Source: Sphingomonas prati (GTDB lineage: Bacteria; Pseudomonadota; Alphaproteobacteria; Sphingomonadales; Sphingomonadaceae). Taken from it: a stretch of DNA of 64,000 bases. Every line of letters starts with the position of its first letter. The stretch's first letter is position 1. Below, in pieces: positions 1 through 7,818 of this stretch. Location: the NCBI RefSeq assembly GCF_014643515.1, contig NZ_BMJP01000004.1, forward strand, positions 248,001-312,000, written 5' to 3'. Made by a program: the position numbers and the translations under genes. The notes beneath the pieces were generated by a model. The model was given only the letters and a program-made list of their open reading frames with translations, was not told the DNA's origin and made no database searches.

Positions 1-218
1 GGCGACTGATCGGACTGCACGTGCGCCCGGCCAGCCGATAAACGGCAGGGTCGCTGGCTTTTCGCCGGAATTTCGGCTATGTGCCTGCTCGACCGGCGGA
101 TGTTCCTCGTCCGCCGACTGAGGAAACAGTTAGACGTGCCTGCTGCCGCGCCCGCGCGTCCCGTCCGGGATGAATCGCTGCCGCGTCGGTTCGGGCGTCG
201 GCATGGAAAGGCTTCTAC

Positions 219-737
219 ATGGCTGCAAAGGCGCTGAGCTTCGACGTCGGCGATTACGTCGTATACCCCAAGCACGGGGTCGGTCGCGTGATCGAACTGC
301 AAAGCCAGGAGATCGCCGGCACGAAGCTCGAACTCTACGTCCTGCGGTTCGAAAAAGAGCGCATGACGCTCCGCGTGCCCACCAACAAGGCCGAAAGCGT
401 CGGCATGCGCAAGCTGTCGTCCAACGTCACGATGGACGAGGCACTCGCCACTTTGAAGGGCAAGCCCAAGGTCAAGCGCACCATGTGGTCGCGCCGTGCG
501 CAGGAATATGAAGCCAAGATCAACTCGGGCGACCTCGTGTCGATCGCCGAAGTGGTCCGCGATCTATTCCGCGCCGACGATCAGCCGGAACAGAGCTATT
601 CCGAGCGCCAGATCTTCGAAGCCGCGACCAGCCGCCTCGCCCGCGAACTCGCCGCGATGGAACAGGTCGACGAACCCAAGGCATCGGAAAAGATCCTCGA
701 CATCCTCCGCGCCGCCGCCGCGATCCACAACAAGTAA
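219..737 (+). CDS. carD: CarD-family transcriptional regulator
   Basis: A 172-residue protein of the CarD/CdnL family. These proteins bind the RNA polymerase beta subunit and stabilise open promoter complexes, chiefly at rRNA and other housekeeping promoters. The N-terminal RNAP-interacting domain (about residues 5-65) carries the family's beta-barrel sequence VGDYVVYPKHGVGRV near residues 11-25. The remainder is the usual basic, helical DNA-binding half. The length matches alphaproteobacterial CarD. The ATG follows an AAGG-type Shine-Dalgarno about 6 bases upstream. The gene stands alone and ends at a strong intrinsic terminator. Identification rests on clear family resemblance; nothing is missing. 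Confidence 0.95.
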   Translation: MAAKALSFDVGDYVVYPKHGVGRVIELQSQEIAGTKLELYVLRFEKERMTLRVPTNKAESVGMRKLSSNVTMDEALATLKGKPKVKRTMWSRRAQEYEAKINSGDLVSIAEVVRDLFRADDQPEQSYSERQIFEAATSRLARELAAMEQVDEPKASEKILDILRAAAAIHNK

Positions 738-756
738 GGCTCCGGCCCAAAGCGAC

Positions 757-790
757 AAAACGCCCGCGCAGTCCCCTGCGCGGGCGTTTT
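757..790 (+). terminator. intrinsic terminator after carD
   Basis: Perfect stem AAAACGCCCGCGCA / TGCGCGGGCGTTTT around a GTCCCC loop, ending in a T4 run and flanked by A4. It can work in both directions but lies 20 bases after the carD stop. Confidence 0.85.
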
Positions 791-937
791 GACATCTACC
801 ATGCGTCGACAGACCAGCGATGGCGTTCGACCTCGTCCGTTGCACGCGTTCGGTTCACTCATTATCGCCCGATTGCGTTCGCCCGCCGCTTCGTGCGAGC
901 CAACGTCCGGGATGCACGGCGCGCCGGAGGTTGTAGC

Positions 938-1516
938 GTGAGCGAAGACAGTTCCGCCGGCTGGGAGGCGGTCGCCACCCGGTTCGCCAGGATCCGCTCG
1001 AATGTCGGGACTGACGTCATCGCTGCTTGGTCGGATCATGTGCGGCCGGCGGGCACCATCGTGGACATTGGTTGCGGAACCGGCGAACCGATCGCCAGAA
1101 CACTCGTCGATAAAGGCTTCGACGTTTACGGGATCGATCCCGCGCCGACACTGCTGGCCGCGTTTCGTCGCAATTTTCTTAACGCAACCGTCGCGTGCGA
1201 ACCTGCGGAAGCCAGTCGCTTCTTCAATCGCCGCTTCGATGGCGCGGTCGCGATCGGCCTGATCTTCCTGTTGCCCGAAGACGCCCAGCGCGCACTGATC
1301 GACCGTGTCGGTGGCGCACTGGAACCCGGCGGCCATTTCCTCTTCAGCGCCCCGCGCCAGGTCTGCTGCTGGACTGACTCGCTGACCGGACGACCATCGT
1401 CATCTCTGGGTGAGACGCGCTACCGCGAATATCTGACCAACGCGCGGCTTCGGTTCGTCGACACCTATGTCGACGAAGGGTCGAACACCTATTTCCACGC
1501 CGCATCCGAAGCGTGA
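938..1516 (+). CDS. class I SAM-dependent methyltransferase, small
   Basis: A 192-residue Rossmann-fold methyltransferase. Motif I (VDIGCGTGEP, residues 42-51) binds S-adenosylmethionine and is followed by an acidic strand end (YGIDPAP). The substrate cannot be told; small proteins of this type methylate metabolites or lipids. I start it at GTG 938 because a perfect GGAGG lies 7 bases upstream. An ATG in the same frame at 893 has no ribosome site and would add 15 non-homologous-looking residues. It is monocistronic, between the carD terminator and the DUF2807 pair. Confidence 0.8.
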   Translation: MSEDSSAGWEAVATRFARIRSNVGTDVIAAWSDHVRPAGTIVDIGCGTGEPIARTLVDKGFDVYGIDPAPTLLAAFRRNFLNATVACEPAEASRFFNRRFDGAVAIGLIFLLPEDAQRALIDRVGGALEPGGHFLFSAPRQVCCWTDSLTGRPSSSLGETRYREYLTNARLRFVDTYVDEGSNTYFHAASEA

Positions 1517-1624
1517 TGGCCTCATTCATCGAAACCCCGGGGGCCACCTGCAGCGACAACAATCCCTTGCCCAACCTCCCTGTGGGTGTATTATCACAAC
1601 ACAACACCTCATGGAGTTCCTGCC

Positions 1625-2329
1625 ATGCGTCGCCTCGCTGCCCTGCTCCTTGTCCCCGTTCTGCTCGTTGCATCGCCATCCAGCGCGGCTGATGCCCTCG
1701 TCACGCGGCGTTTCCCGGCAAGCGGGTTCGCGCAGGTCGAGCTGCGCGGGTCGGACAATGTCGTGATCCGCGTCGGCCCGGCCTTTTCGGTCGTCGCGAC
1801 GGGCCCGGCCGTTTCGCTGAAGACGCTGACGGCCGAGGTCCGCGGTGACACCCTCCGGCTCGACCATCGCGGCAACAGCTGGACCTGGCACAAGACCCCG
1901 CCCACCACGATAACCGTCACGATGCCCGCGCTGGCCGGCGTGTCGCTGTCCGGATCGGGCAACATGGCGGTCGGCCCGTTCCGCGCACCCCGCTTCTCCG
2001 GCGCGGTCGAGGGCTCAGGCAACCTCCGGCTCGCCCGGATCGAGGCGGGCCAGGTCGCGCTGTCGATCGCCGGGTCGGGCGACCTGGTCGCCGCCGGTCA
2101 GGCGGGCGCCGCGAAACTGTCGATCGCAGGGTCGGGCAGTCTCGACGCCGGCGCGCTCGGGGTCCGCACGCTCGCCACCTCCACCGCGGGCTCGGGCGAC
2201 ATGATCGCGCGCGCCGCCGGCACCGCCAGCGTGTCGATGGCGGGATCGGGCGGCGTCACCGTCCGCGGCCCCGCGCGCTGCACCGTCAGCAAGGTCGGAT
2301 CGGGGGACGTGCGTTGCAACGCGGCCTGA
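1625..2329 (+). CDS. secreted DUF2807 (GIN-domain) protein 1
   Basis: A 234-residue exported protein. Residues 1-22 form a signal peptide (MRRLAALLLVPVLL, then SSAADA cleavage). The rest is the DUF2807 'putative auto-transporter adhesin head GIN' domain, a right-handed beta-solenoid. Short GSGN/GSGD turns recur about every 20 residues (for example LSGSGNMAV, VEGSGNLRL, IAGSGDLVA, TAGSGDMIA). The function of the family is unknown; a cell-surface or periplasmic role is usual. GGAG lies 8 bases before the ATG. The 3' end overlaps the next gene by 16 bases, implying coupled translation. Confidence 0.85.
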   Translation: MRRLAALLLVPVLLVASPSSAADALVTRRFPASGFAQVELRGSDNVVIRVGPAFSVVATGPAVSLKTLTAEVRGDTLRLDHRGNSWTWHKTPPTTITVTMPALAGVSLSGSGNMAVGPFRAPRFSGAVEGSGNLRLARIEAGQVALSIAGSGDLVAAGQAGAAKLSIAGSGSLDAGALGVRTLATSTAGSGDMIARAAGTASVSMAGSGGVTVRGPARCTVSKVGSGDVRCNAA

Positions 2330-3027
2330 TCGGGCTCCTCGCAGGGATCGCCGGGGCCGCCGCGCTGCCCACCCCGGCCCCGGCGGCGACGCGCGGCTAT
2401 ACCATCACCAGCTTCGACCGGATCCGGGTCGAGGGGCCGTTCGCCGTCACGCTCACCACCGGCGCCGGCTCGTCCGCCCGTGCGGAGGGTCCCGACGGGC
2501 GCATGCTGAGCGGCGTCCGGCTCGACATGATGGGCCGCACGCTCGTCATCCGCCGCGACCGCGACGCCATCCAGGGCGGCACCTTGCGCGGCATCCGCAT
2601 CGCGCTCACCACGCCGGCGATCCTCGGCGCGACGGTGGTCGGCGCGGGCAGCCTGACCGTCGCCACCAGCCGCGGCGCACGGTTCGACGCCGGCGTCTCG
2701 GGCGCGGGCTCGCTCGCGGTCACCGGGCTCGACACCGACCTGCTCAACGTCACGATCACCGGCGCGGGCAACACGAAATTCGCCGGCCGCACGCGCGCCC
2801 TGCGCGCCGTGGTGCAGGGCGCGGGCGTGATCGACGCGCCCGACCTGGCGACTCAGGACGCCACGATCGTCAGCGCCGGCAGCGGCACGATCACCGTCGC
2901 CGCCGCACGTACCGCAAAGGTCAACGCCACCGGTGCCGGCGCGGTCACCATCCTCGGCACCCCCGCCTGCACCGTCGCCAGCGAAGGCACAGTAGACGTC
3001 ACCTGCGACGGCCCCAACGCCCGCTAG
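2314..3027 (+). CDS. secreted DUF2807 (GIN-domain) protein 2
   Basis: A 237-residue paralogue of the preceding protein. It has a signal peptide (about residues 1-24, PAPAA cleavage) and the same beta-solenoid pattern, but its turns read GAGS/GAGN/GAGV rather than GSGN/GSGD. The start is TTG 2314, inside the end of the upstream gene, with a GGGGGA ribosome site 6 bases before it. No ATG is available before the signal peptide. It ends 4 bases before the convergent DUF1489 gene. Function unknown; the pair probably forms one surface-exposed unit. Confidence 0.8.
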   Translation: MQRGLIGLLAGIAGAAALPTPAPAATRGYTITSFDRIRVEGPFAVTLTTGAGSSARAEGPDGRMLSGVRLDMMGRTLVIRRDRDAIQGGTLRGIRIALTTPAILGATVVGAGSLTVATSRGARFDAGVSGAGSLAVTGLDTDLLNVTITGAGNTKFAGRTRALRAVVQGAGVIDAPDLATQDATIVSAGSGTITVAAARTAKVNATGAGAVTILGTPACTVASEGTVDVTCDGPNAR

Positions 3028-3031
3028 GCCG

Positions 3032-3436
3032 TTACAGCAAAGACAGCTCCGCCAGCTCGCGGATCAACGCCGCCGGCATCGCAGCACCCTCGTTCGACCC
3101 GCCGTCCAGATCGTCCGGCGCATCGTCCGCCGTCAGGTAACGCCACCCCTGATGCGCGCGCTTCGGCCGCGCCCGCACGGTCACCAGCACCGGGTCCAGC
3201 CGGATCAGGCAGCGCCCCTCGGGCGTCTCGTCGAACCCGATGATCCGCTGCCGCACGACCAGCTGGTGCTTGATGATCCAGAACAACGATCCGCCGATCA
3301 ACTCGCCATGCCGCGTCGGGCGGTAGCGCGTCTGGATCGGTGCCTCGCCGTCCGCGGTCCGGTTGCGCGTCCGCTCGGCCAGCGCCTCGACATCCTCGCA
3401 ACCGACCGCGACCTTGGTGATGTTCAGCGCATGCAT
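3032..3436 (-). CDS. DUF1489 family protein
   Basis: A 134-residue cytoplasmic protein that matches DUF1489 along its whole length (HALNITKVAVGC at the N-terminus, then GGSLFWIIKH and GWRYL). DUF1489 is widespread in Alphaproteobacteria and has no known function. It lies 42 bases downstream of mgtE on the same strand, so may be cotranscribed with it. It converges on the DUF2807 pair with almost no gap. Confidence 0.85.
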   Translation of the reverse strand: MHALNITKVAVGCEDVEALAERTRNRTADGEAPIQTRYRPTRHGELIGGSLFWIIKHQLVVRQRIIGFDETPEGRCLIRLDPVLVTVRARPKRAHQGWRYLTADDAPDDLDGGSNEGAAMPAALIRELAELSLL

Positions 3437-3478
3437 CAGCCCGAAATGGCGTCCGCCCGCGGCCGCTTCAACCCGCGC

Positions 3479-4879
3479 CTAACTGCCCAGCCCCCACATC
3501 GCCGCCAGCCCCAGGAACGACAGGAACCCCAGGCTGTCGGTACAGGTCGTCACGAACACCGAAGACGACACCGCCGGATCGACGTTCATCTTGTCCAGCG
3601 TGATCGGCACCAGCACGCCCGCCAGTCCGGCGACGATATTGTTGATGAACAGCGCCAGCGCGAACACGATCGCCAGCCCCGGCACCCCCGACCACAGATA
3701 GCATCCGGCCCCGACCACAAGCCCCAGCGCGACGCCGTTGGCTGCCGCGATCCGCAGCTCACGCATGATCATCCGCACCGAATTGGAACTGGTCAGCTGG
3801 TTCGTAGCAAGCGCGCGCACCACGACGGCCAGCGTCTGCGTCCCCGCATTGCCGCCCATCCCGCTGACGATGCCCATCAGCTGCGCCAGCACCGCATATT
3901 TCGCGATCCGCTCGTCGAACAGCCCGACCACCGTCGCCGCCAGCATCGCGGTCGGCAGGTTGATCAGCAGCCACGTCAGCCGGGTCCGCACGGTATAGCG
4001 GATCGGCTCGTTGATATCGCCCTCGCCCGCGCCCGACAGCCGCAGGATATCCTCGCCGGCTTCTTCCTGGATGATGTGCACGATGTCATCGACCGTGATC
4101 ATGCCCACCAGCCGCCCGGCCGCATCGATCACCGCGGCGGAAATCAGCGCGTATTTCTGGAAGCGCAGCGCCACCTCTTCCTGGTCCATGTCGACCGGGA
4201 TCAGCGTCTGTTCGCGCGCCATCACGTCGGCGATCGCCACCGACCGCGGCGTGCGCAGGATCCAGCTCAGCTTGCACGTCCCGATCGGCCGGTGGCTCGG
4301 ATCGACGACGTAGATTTCCCAGAAATCGGTGGTCAGGTCCTCGTTGCGACGCAGATAATCCAGCACGTCGCCGACGCTCAGATGCTCGGGCACCGCGATC
4401 AGGTCGCGCTGCATCAGGCGGCCGGCGGACTCCTCCGGATACCCCAGCGCCTCCTCGATCGCGGCGCGATCGTCGGGGGCCAGCGCGCGCAACACCTCGC
4501 GCTGGTCTGCCGCGTCCATGTCCTCGATGATCGCGACCGCGTCGTCGGTATCGAGCATGGTCGCGATGTCGGCGACCTCCTGGGGGCCCAGCGCCTCCAT
4601 CAGCTCGTCGCGGACCCAGTCGTTCATCTCGGCCAGCACGTCGCCGTCGATCATGCCGTGCAGCGCGGACGCGATCGCCTTGCGCCTGTCGCCGGGCGCC
4701 AGTTCGAACAGATCGGCGATGTCGGCGGGGTGCAGCGGGGCGACCAGCGCGCGCGCACCCTCCACGTCGCCGTCCGCCACCGCATCGACCACGGCACTGA
4801 CGAAATCGGAATTCAGCCGGTTGTCTTCGTCGTGCGTCGGCTCGGCGATGGTCTTTTCCATATCCTGCTGCTCGGCCAT
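3479..4879 (-). CDS. mgtE: magnesium channel/transporter MgtE
   Basis: A 466-residue MgtE. Order: N-terminal superhelical domain (about 30-150, with the LHPADIADLF and EEALGYPEESAGRLM signatures), two CBS domains that sense cytoplasmic Mg2+ (about 155-275), then a five-helix membrane domain (about 305-466). The pore region has the conserved GMGGNAGTQTLAVVVRAL stretch and the late DPAVSSSVFVTTCTDSLGF helix, whose acidic residue lines the ion path. Length and domain order are normal. It is the inner-membrane Mg2+ uptake channel, gated shut when internal Mg2+ is high. Confidence 0.95.
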   Translation of the reverse strand: MAEQQDMEKTIAEPTHDEDNRLNSDFVSAVVDAVADGDVEGARALVAPLHPADIADLFELAPGDRRKAIASALHGMIDGDVLAEMNDWVRDELMEALGPQEVADIATMLDTDDAVAIIEDMDAADQREVLRALAPDDRAAIEEALGYPEESAGRLMQRDLIAVPEHLSVGDVLDYLRRNEDLTTDFWEIYVVDPSHRPIGTCKLSWILRTPRSVAIADVMAREQTLIPVDMDQEEVALRFQKYALISAAVIDAAGRLVGMITVDDIVHIIQEEAGEDILRLSGAGEGDINEPIRYTVRTRLTWLLINLPTAMLAATVVGLFDERIAKYAVLAQLMGIVSGMGGNAGTQTLAVVVRALATNQLTSSNSVRMIMRELRIAAANGVALGLVVGAGCYLWSGVPGLAIVFALALFINNIVAGLAGVLVPITLDKMNVDPAVSSSVFVTTCTDSLGFLSFLGLAAMWGLGS

Positions 4880-5035
4880 GTTCGTTCCCGTCTCATCCGA
4901 ACCCGCCCGGATGACGTCGCCCGCCGTCCTCGTACGCGCTCGCTTCGCCGATGTCAGCCTTGCGACGCGGGGTTCTTATCCGCGCCCAAGCTCCCTAGAT
5001 AGGCGCGCACCAACCATGATCCGAAGGAACTGCCG

Positions 5036-5494
5036 ATGGCCGACCAGAAAACCCTGACCCTGACGCTCGACAGCGGCGGCGACGTCGTGATCGCGCTGCG
5101 CGACGATATCGCGCCGGGCCACGTCGCCCGCATCACCGAACTGGCGAGCGAAGGCTTCTACGACGGCGTCGTGTTCCACCGCGTCATCCCCGGCTTCATG
5201 GCGCAGGGCGGCGACCCCACCGGCACCGGCATGGGCGGATCGAAGAAGCCCGACCTGAAGGCCGAATTCAACAGCGAACCGCATGTCCGCGGCACCTGCT
5301 CGATGGCTCGTTCGCAGAGCCCGAACTCGGCCAACAGCCAGTTCTTCATCTGCTTCGACGATTCGCGCTTTCTCGACAATCAGTACACCGCCTGGGGCAA
5401 CGTCACGTCCGGCATGGAGTTCGTCGACGCGCTGCCGAAGGGCGAACCGCCCCGCACCCCCGGCAAGATCGTCAAGGCGACCGTCTCTGGCTGA
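5036..5494 (+). CDS. peptidyl-prolyl cis-trans isomerase, cyclophilin type
   Basis: A 152-residue single-domain cyclophilin without a signal peptide, so cytoplasmic (PpiB-like). It speeds cis-trans isomerisation of Xaa-Pro bonds during folding. The active-site strand FHRVIPGFMAQGGDPTGTG (around residues 43-61) holds the catalytic Arg, and the NSQFFI motif follows. The start is fixed by GAAGGA 7 bases upstream of the ATG. The adjacent mgtE is divergent. Confidence 0.93.
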   Translation: MADQKTLTLTLDSGGDVVIALRDDIAPGHVARITELASEGFYDGVVFHRVIPGFMAQGGDPTGTGMGGSKKPDLKAEFNSEPHVRGTCSMARSQSPNSANSQFFICFDDSRFLDNQYTAWGNVTSGMEFVDALPKGEPPRTPGKIVKATVSG

Positions 5495-5501
5495 CCCGAA
5501 C

Positions 5502-5532
5502 GGCGCGGCATCCACCAGAAGGGTGCCGCGCC
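5502..5532 (+). terminator. hairpin after cyclophilin gene
   Basis: A 9-bp perfect stem (GGCGCGGCA / TGCCGCGCC) with a 13-base loop, 7 bases after the stop codon. There is no T run, so termination strength is uncertain. Confidence 0.45.
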
Positions 5533-5629
5533 CTACTCCACCGCGAACCGTTCCCTGGCGAAGGCCGGGGCCTAGACGCTACCGCTTCACCTAGGCCTGG
5601 CCCGCGCCGGGGAGCACCATCACCGAACC

Positions 5630-6547
5630 CTAACCCGCCTTGGCCACCCGAACCGGCTCATCCCCCGCGGTCGCGACGCTGCTGAACAGCCAATCGTGAA
5701 ACACCCGCACCGCGCGGTTCGACATCGCTGAACGCCGGCACACGAACCAGTAGCTGTAGTCGCTCTCCACCTCGCGCCCGAACAGGTTGGTCAGCCGATC
5801 GTCATGCGCGCCGTCGAGATGCGCATCGAGCATGAACGCCACGCCCAGCCCCTGCGCCGCGGCATCCAGCATCAGGTGCCCCGAATCGAAATGGTCGATC
5901 GCCGCGGGCTTCAGGTCCGGTCGCCCGATCCCCGCGCGCCAGATCGCGAACGTCTCCGGCATGTCGCGGTGGACGAAGATCGTCATGCGCTTCAAATCGT
6001 CCGGCCCGGTCACCGCGTCCGGCCCCTGGGTGAGCGAGCGTAGCGCGATCGCGCTCACCCGGTTCCGGTCGATTCGCCGGCCGTACAGCGCCGGGTCCGG
6101 CTCCGCCCCAAGCACGATCGCCGCGTCCAGGCTCTCGCCCAGCCGCGCGGTCGGATGCGGCGCGGTATCGATATCGACATGGAATTCCGGATGCGCCGCG
6201 CGCAGCTCAGGCAACCGCGCCATCAGCTTCTGCGACGCGAACAGCGGCAGCACGCCCAGCCGCAGCTTCAGCGCATCCTGCTGCCCCGTCGTCGAATCGA
6301 TCGCTTCGGCCAGCGCGTCGATTGCCGGCGCGATCCGCGCGAGCAACCGCTCGCCCGCCGCATTGGGCAACATCGCCTGATGCCGCCGGTCGAACAGCGA
6401 TTGCCCGACGAATCGCTCCAGCGCCTGCACCCGCCGGCTCAGCGCAGGCGACGACAGCGCCAGTTCCTGCGCCGCTGCCTTGACGGACCCCAGCCGCGCG
6501 ACCTGCACGAACGCCTCGACGGCAGTCAGCGGTGGCAGACGACGCAT
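5630..6547 (-). CDS. LysR-family transcriptional regulator (GcvA-like)
   Basis: A 305-residue LysR regulator. The N-terminal winged helix-turn-helix (residues 1-60, MRRLPPLTAVEAFVQVARLG, then SSPALSRRVQALE) is followed by a linker helix and a periplasmic-binding-like effector domain (about 90-295). The opening 'RRLPPLTAVEAF' resembles the GcvA subgroup, but the effector is unknown. The nearest genes give no obvious target. The 5' side (6548-6721) holds a candidate small RNA on the opposite strand whose promoter would lie just upstream of this gene's start. Confidence 0.88.
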   Translation of the reverse strand: MRRLPPLTAVEAFVQVARLGSVKAAAQELALSSPALSRRVQALERFVGQSLFDRRHQAMLPNAAGERLLARIAPAIDALAEAIDSTTGQQDALKLRLGVLPLFASQKLMARLPELRAAHPEFHVDIDTAPHPTARLGESLDAAIVLGAEPDPALYGRRIDRNRVSAIALRSLTQGPDAVTGPDDLKRMTIFVHRDMPETFAIWRAGIGRPDLKPAAIDHFDSGHLMLDAAAQGLGVAFMLDAHLDGAHDDRLTNLFGREVESDYSYWFVCRRSAMSNRAVRVFHDWLFSSVATAGDEPVRVAKAG

Positions 6548-6577
6548 ATTTCCCCTCCCGGTCCCTGCAACTCACGA

Positions 6578-6606
6578 TTGCACGCCCTGCATGCGTGTCT
6601 CACAAT
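6578..6606 (+). promoter_or_regulatory. possible promoter of the orphan transcript
   Basis: TTGCAC (6578-6583), a 17-base spacer and CACAAT (6601-6606). The match to the housekeeping consensus is only fair. It is listed because it would start an RNA near 6613 that runs into the strong terminator at 6680-6709. Confidence 0.3.
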
Positions 6607-6612
6607 CCTGCA

Positions 6613-6709
6613 TTTGCAACAAATGTGGCGGTGCAGCAAAAGGATCGGGCCTTTCAGGCATCCTCTCCTAAAACTTTACGGGCTGCTCCTCGGGGTGGCC
6701 CTTTTTTTT
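6613..6709 (+). ncRNA. candidate small regulatory RNA
   Basis: Between the LysR gene and the ABM gene, both leftward, lies a rightward intrinsic terminator with no rightward gene before it. The roughly 97-base RNA inferred here contains a pyrimidine-rich stretch, CATCCTCTCCT (about 6659-6669). That stretch could be single stranded and complementary to Shine-Dalgarno sequences, as in several alphaproteobacterial sRNA families with exposed C/U-rich loops. The 5' end is inferred from a weak promoter; the 3' end is well supported. It might instead be a leader or a relic. Confidence 0.4.
6680..6709 (+). terminator. strong orphan intrinsic terminator
   Basis: GGGC-TG-CTCC / GGGG-TG-GCCC stem with a two-base loop, followed by T8. 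It is the longest T run after a stem that I noticed in the window. No rightward ORF precedes it. Confidence 0.7.
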
Positions 6710-6721
6710 GCCCGACGCGGA

Positions 6722-7039
6722 TCACTCCGGATCAGACGACTCGCGCTGCCAGCGATAGGCCCGGTCGACCACGGCGACCGCCACCGAATAGCGCGCATAC
6801 CACCGCGCCCGCCCCGCCCACTGGATCAGGCCGTGCGCCGGGTCGTCGCGCCAGGCCGCGGCCGACGCCGTGTCGCGCCAGTAACTCACCGTGATGCCGA
6901 AACCGTCCGCATCGCGCGTCGCCTCGATCCCGACATAGCCCGGCATCCGCGCGGCGGCCGCGTCCATCGCCGCGGCCGCCGCGGCATAGCCCGCCCGATC
7001 GTCCGCGGTCCGCTGGCTGCTGAAGATCACCGCGACCAT
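6722..7039 (-). CDS. antibiotic biosynthesis monooxygenase (ABM)-like protein
   Basis: A 105-residue dimeric alpha/beta-barrel protein of the ABM/YgiN type. Visible family features are the first strand MVAVIFSSQR, then MPGYVGIEATRD and GITVSYWRD, with a conserved Trp (SAAAWRDDPAH). Members include quinol monooxygenases and haem-degrading proteins, but most are uncharacterised; the substrate is unknown here. I start at ATG 7039 because the family's first strand begins there. In-frame ATGs at 7066 and 7096 would add residues lacking family resemblance and lie in the likely promoter. Confidence 0.75.
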   Translation of the reverse strand: MVAVIFSSQRTADDRAGYAAAAAAMDAAAARMPGYVGIEATRDADGFGITVSYWRDTASAAAWRDDPAHGLIQWAGRARWYARYSVAVAVVDRAYRWQRESSDPE

Positions 7040-7063
7040 TCCGGCACTTATCGCTGTCATTGC

Positions 7064-7075
7064 CGTTACGTAACG
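7064..7075. promoter_or_regulatory. 12-bp perfect palindrome in divergent intergenic region
   Basis: CGTTACGTAACG lies between the divergent starts at 7039 and 7170. It is the right size and place for a dimeric repressor operator, but no regulator is assigned. Confidence 0.35.
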
Positions 7076-7169
7076 AAGGACAACGGTTTCCGCCATGCCT
7101 GCGGCTTGCTATTGGCCACGTCTTTTGCGAACGGTGCCGACTGTTCTGCTGCGTTTCTCGGGAGTTTCC

Positions 7170-7784
7170 ATGCCTTCATCGTCCGCAGACCAGGTGCTCG
7201 CCGATCCGGCCAAGCGGCGCGAGCCCGGTCCACTGGGCATGTTCTTCCGGGAATTCCTGAAACATCCGGTCATGGTCGGGTCGATCATCCCGTCGTCGGA
7301 CAAGCTGATCGCGCGGATGCTGAAGCCGGTCGACTGGGCGAACACGAAGCTGTTCGTGGAATATGGCCCCGGCGTTGGCACCTTCTGCCCCGCCATCCTG
7401 GAACGCATGGCCCCCGATGCACAGCTGATCGCGATCGATACGAACCGCGACTTCGTCGGTTATCTCGGCCGCCGCTTTACCGATTCGCGGTTCCGCCCCG
7501 TGCTCGGCTCCGCGGCGGACGTCCGCTCGATCATCGCCGAACACGGCCATGACCATGCCGACTATATCCTGTCCGGCCTGCCCTTCTCCACGCTGCCCGC
7601 CGGCATCGGCCCGCGGATCGCCGCCGAAACGCACGACGCGCTCCGCCCCGGCGGCGCGTTCCTGGTCTATCAGTTCAGCCCGCGGGTGAAGGATTTCCTC
7701 GTCCCGCATTTCCGCCGCATCGACCACGCGTTCGAACCGATCAACATCCCACCGGCGCAGCTATACTGGTGCTGGAAGGACTGA
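7170..7784 (+). CDS. PmtA-like phospholipid N-methyltransferase family protein
   Basis: A 204-residue SAM-dependent methyltransferase of the class often annotated as phospholipid N-methyltransferase or rRNA-dimethylase-like. FFREFLKHPVMVGSIIPSS (residues 25-43) is the amphipathic N-terminal segment typical of PmtA-type enzymes. Motif I is FVEYGPGVGTF (62-72), with AIDTN after it. Such enzymes methylate phosphatidylethanolamine towards phosphatidylcholine at the inner membrane. The start is set by GGAG six bases upstream. The convergent PLD gene encodes another likely lipid enzyme. Substrate is inferred from family, not proven. Confidence 0.75.
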   Translation: MPSSSADQVLADPAKRREPGPLGMFFREFLKHPVMVGSIIPSSDKLIARMLKPVDWANTKLFVEYGPGVGTFCPAILERMAPDAQLIAIDTNRDFVGYLGRRFTDSRFRPVLGSAADVRSIIAEHGHDHADYILSGLPFSTLPAGIGPRIAAETHDALRPGGAFLVYQFSPRVKDFLVPHFRRIDHAFEPINIPPAQLYWCWKD

Positions 7785-7795
7785 CCTAACCTGCC

Positions 7796-7818
7796 GGACG
7801 GCCGATCAACGGCCGTCC
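7796..7818. terminator. bidirectional hairpin between convergent genes
   Basis: A perfect 9-bp stem GGACGGCCG / CGGCCGTCC with an ATCAA loop. It begins 12 bases after the methyltransferase stop and includes the stop codon of the convergent PLD gene. No T run. Confidence 0.55.

Noticed and set aside
3152-5002. 616-codon plus-strand ORF opposite mgtE
   Set aside because: Its translation is mostly His/Arg/Gln without domain pattern, whereas the opposite strand encodes a full MgtE.
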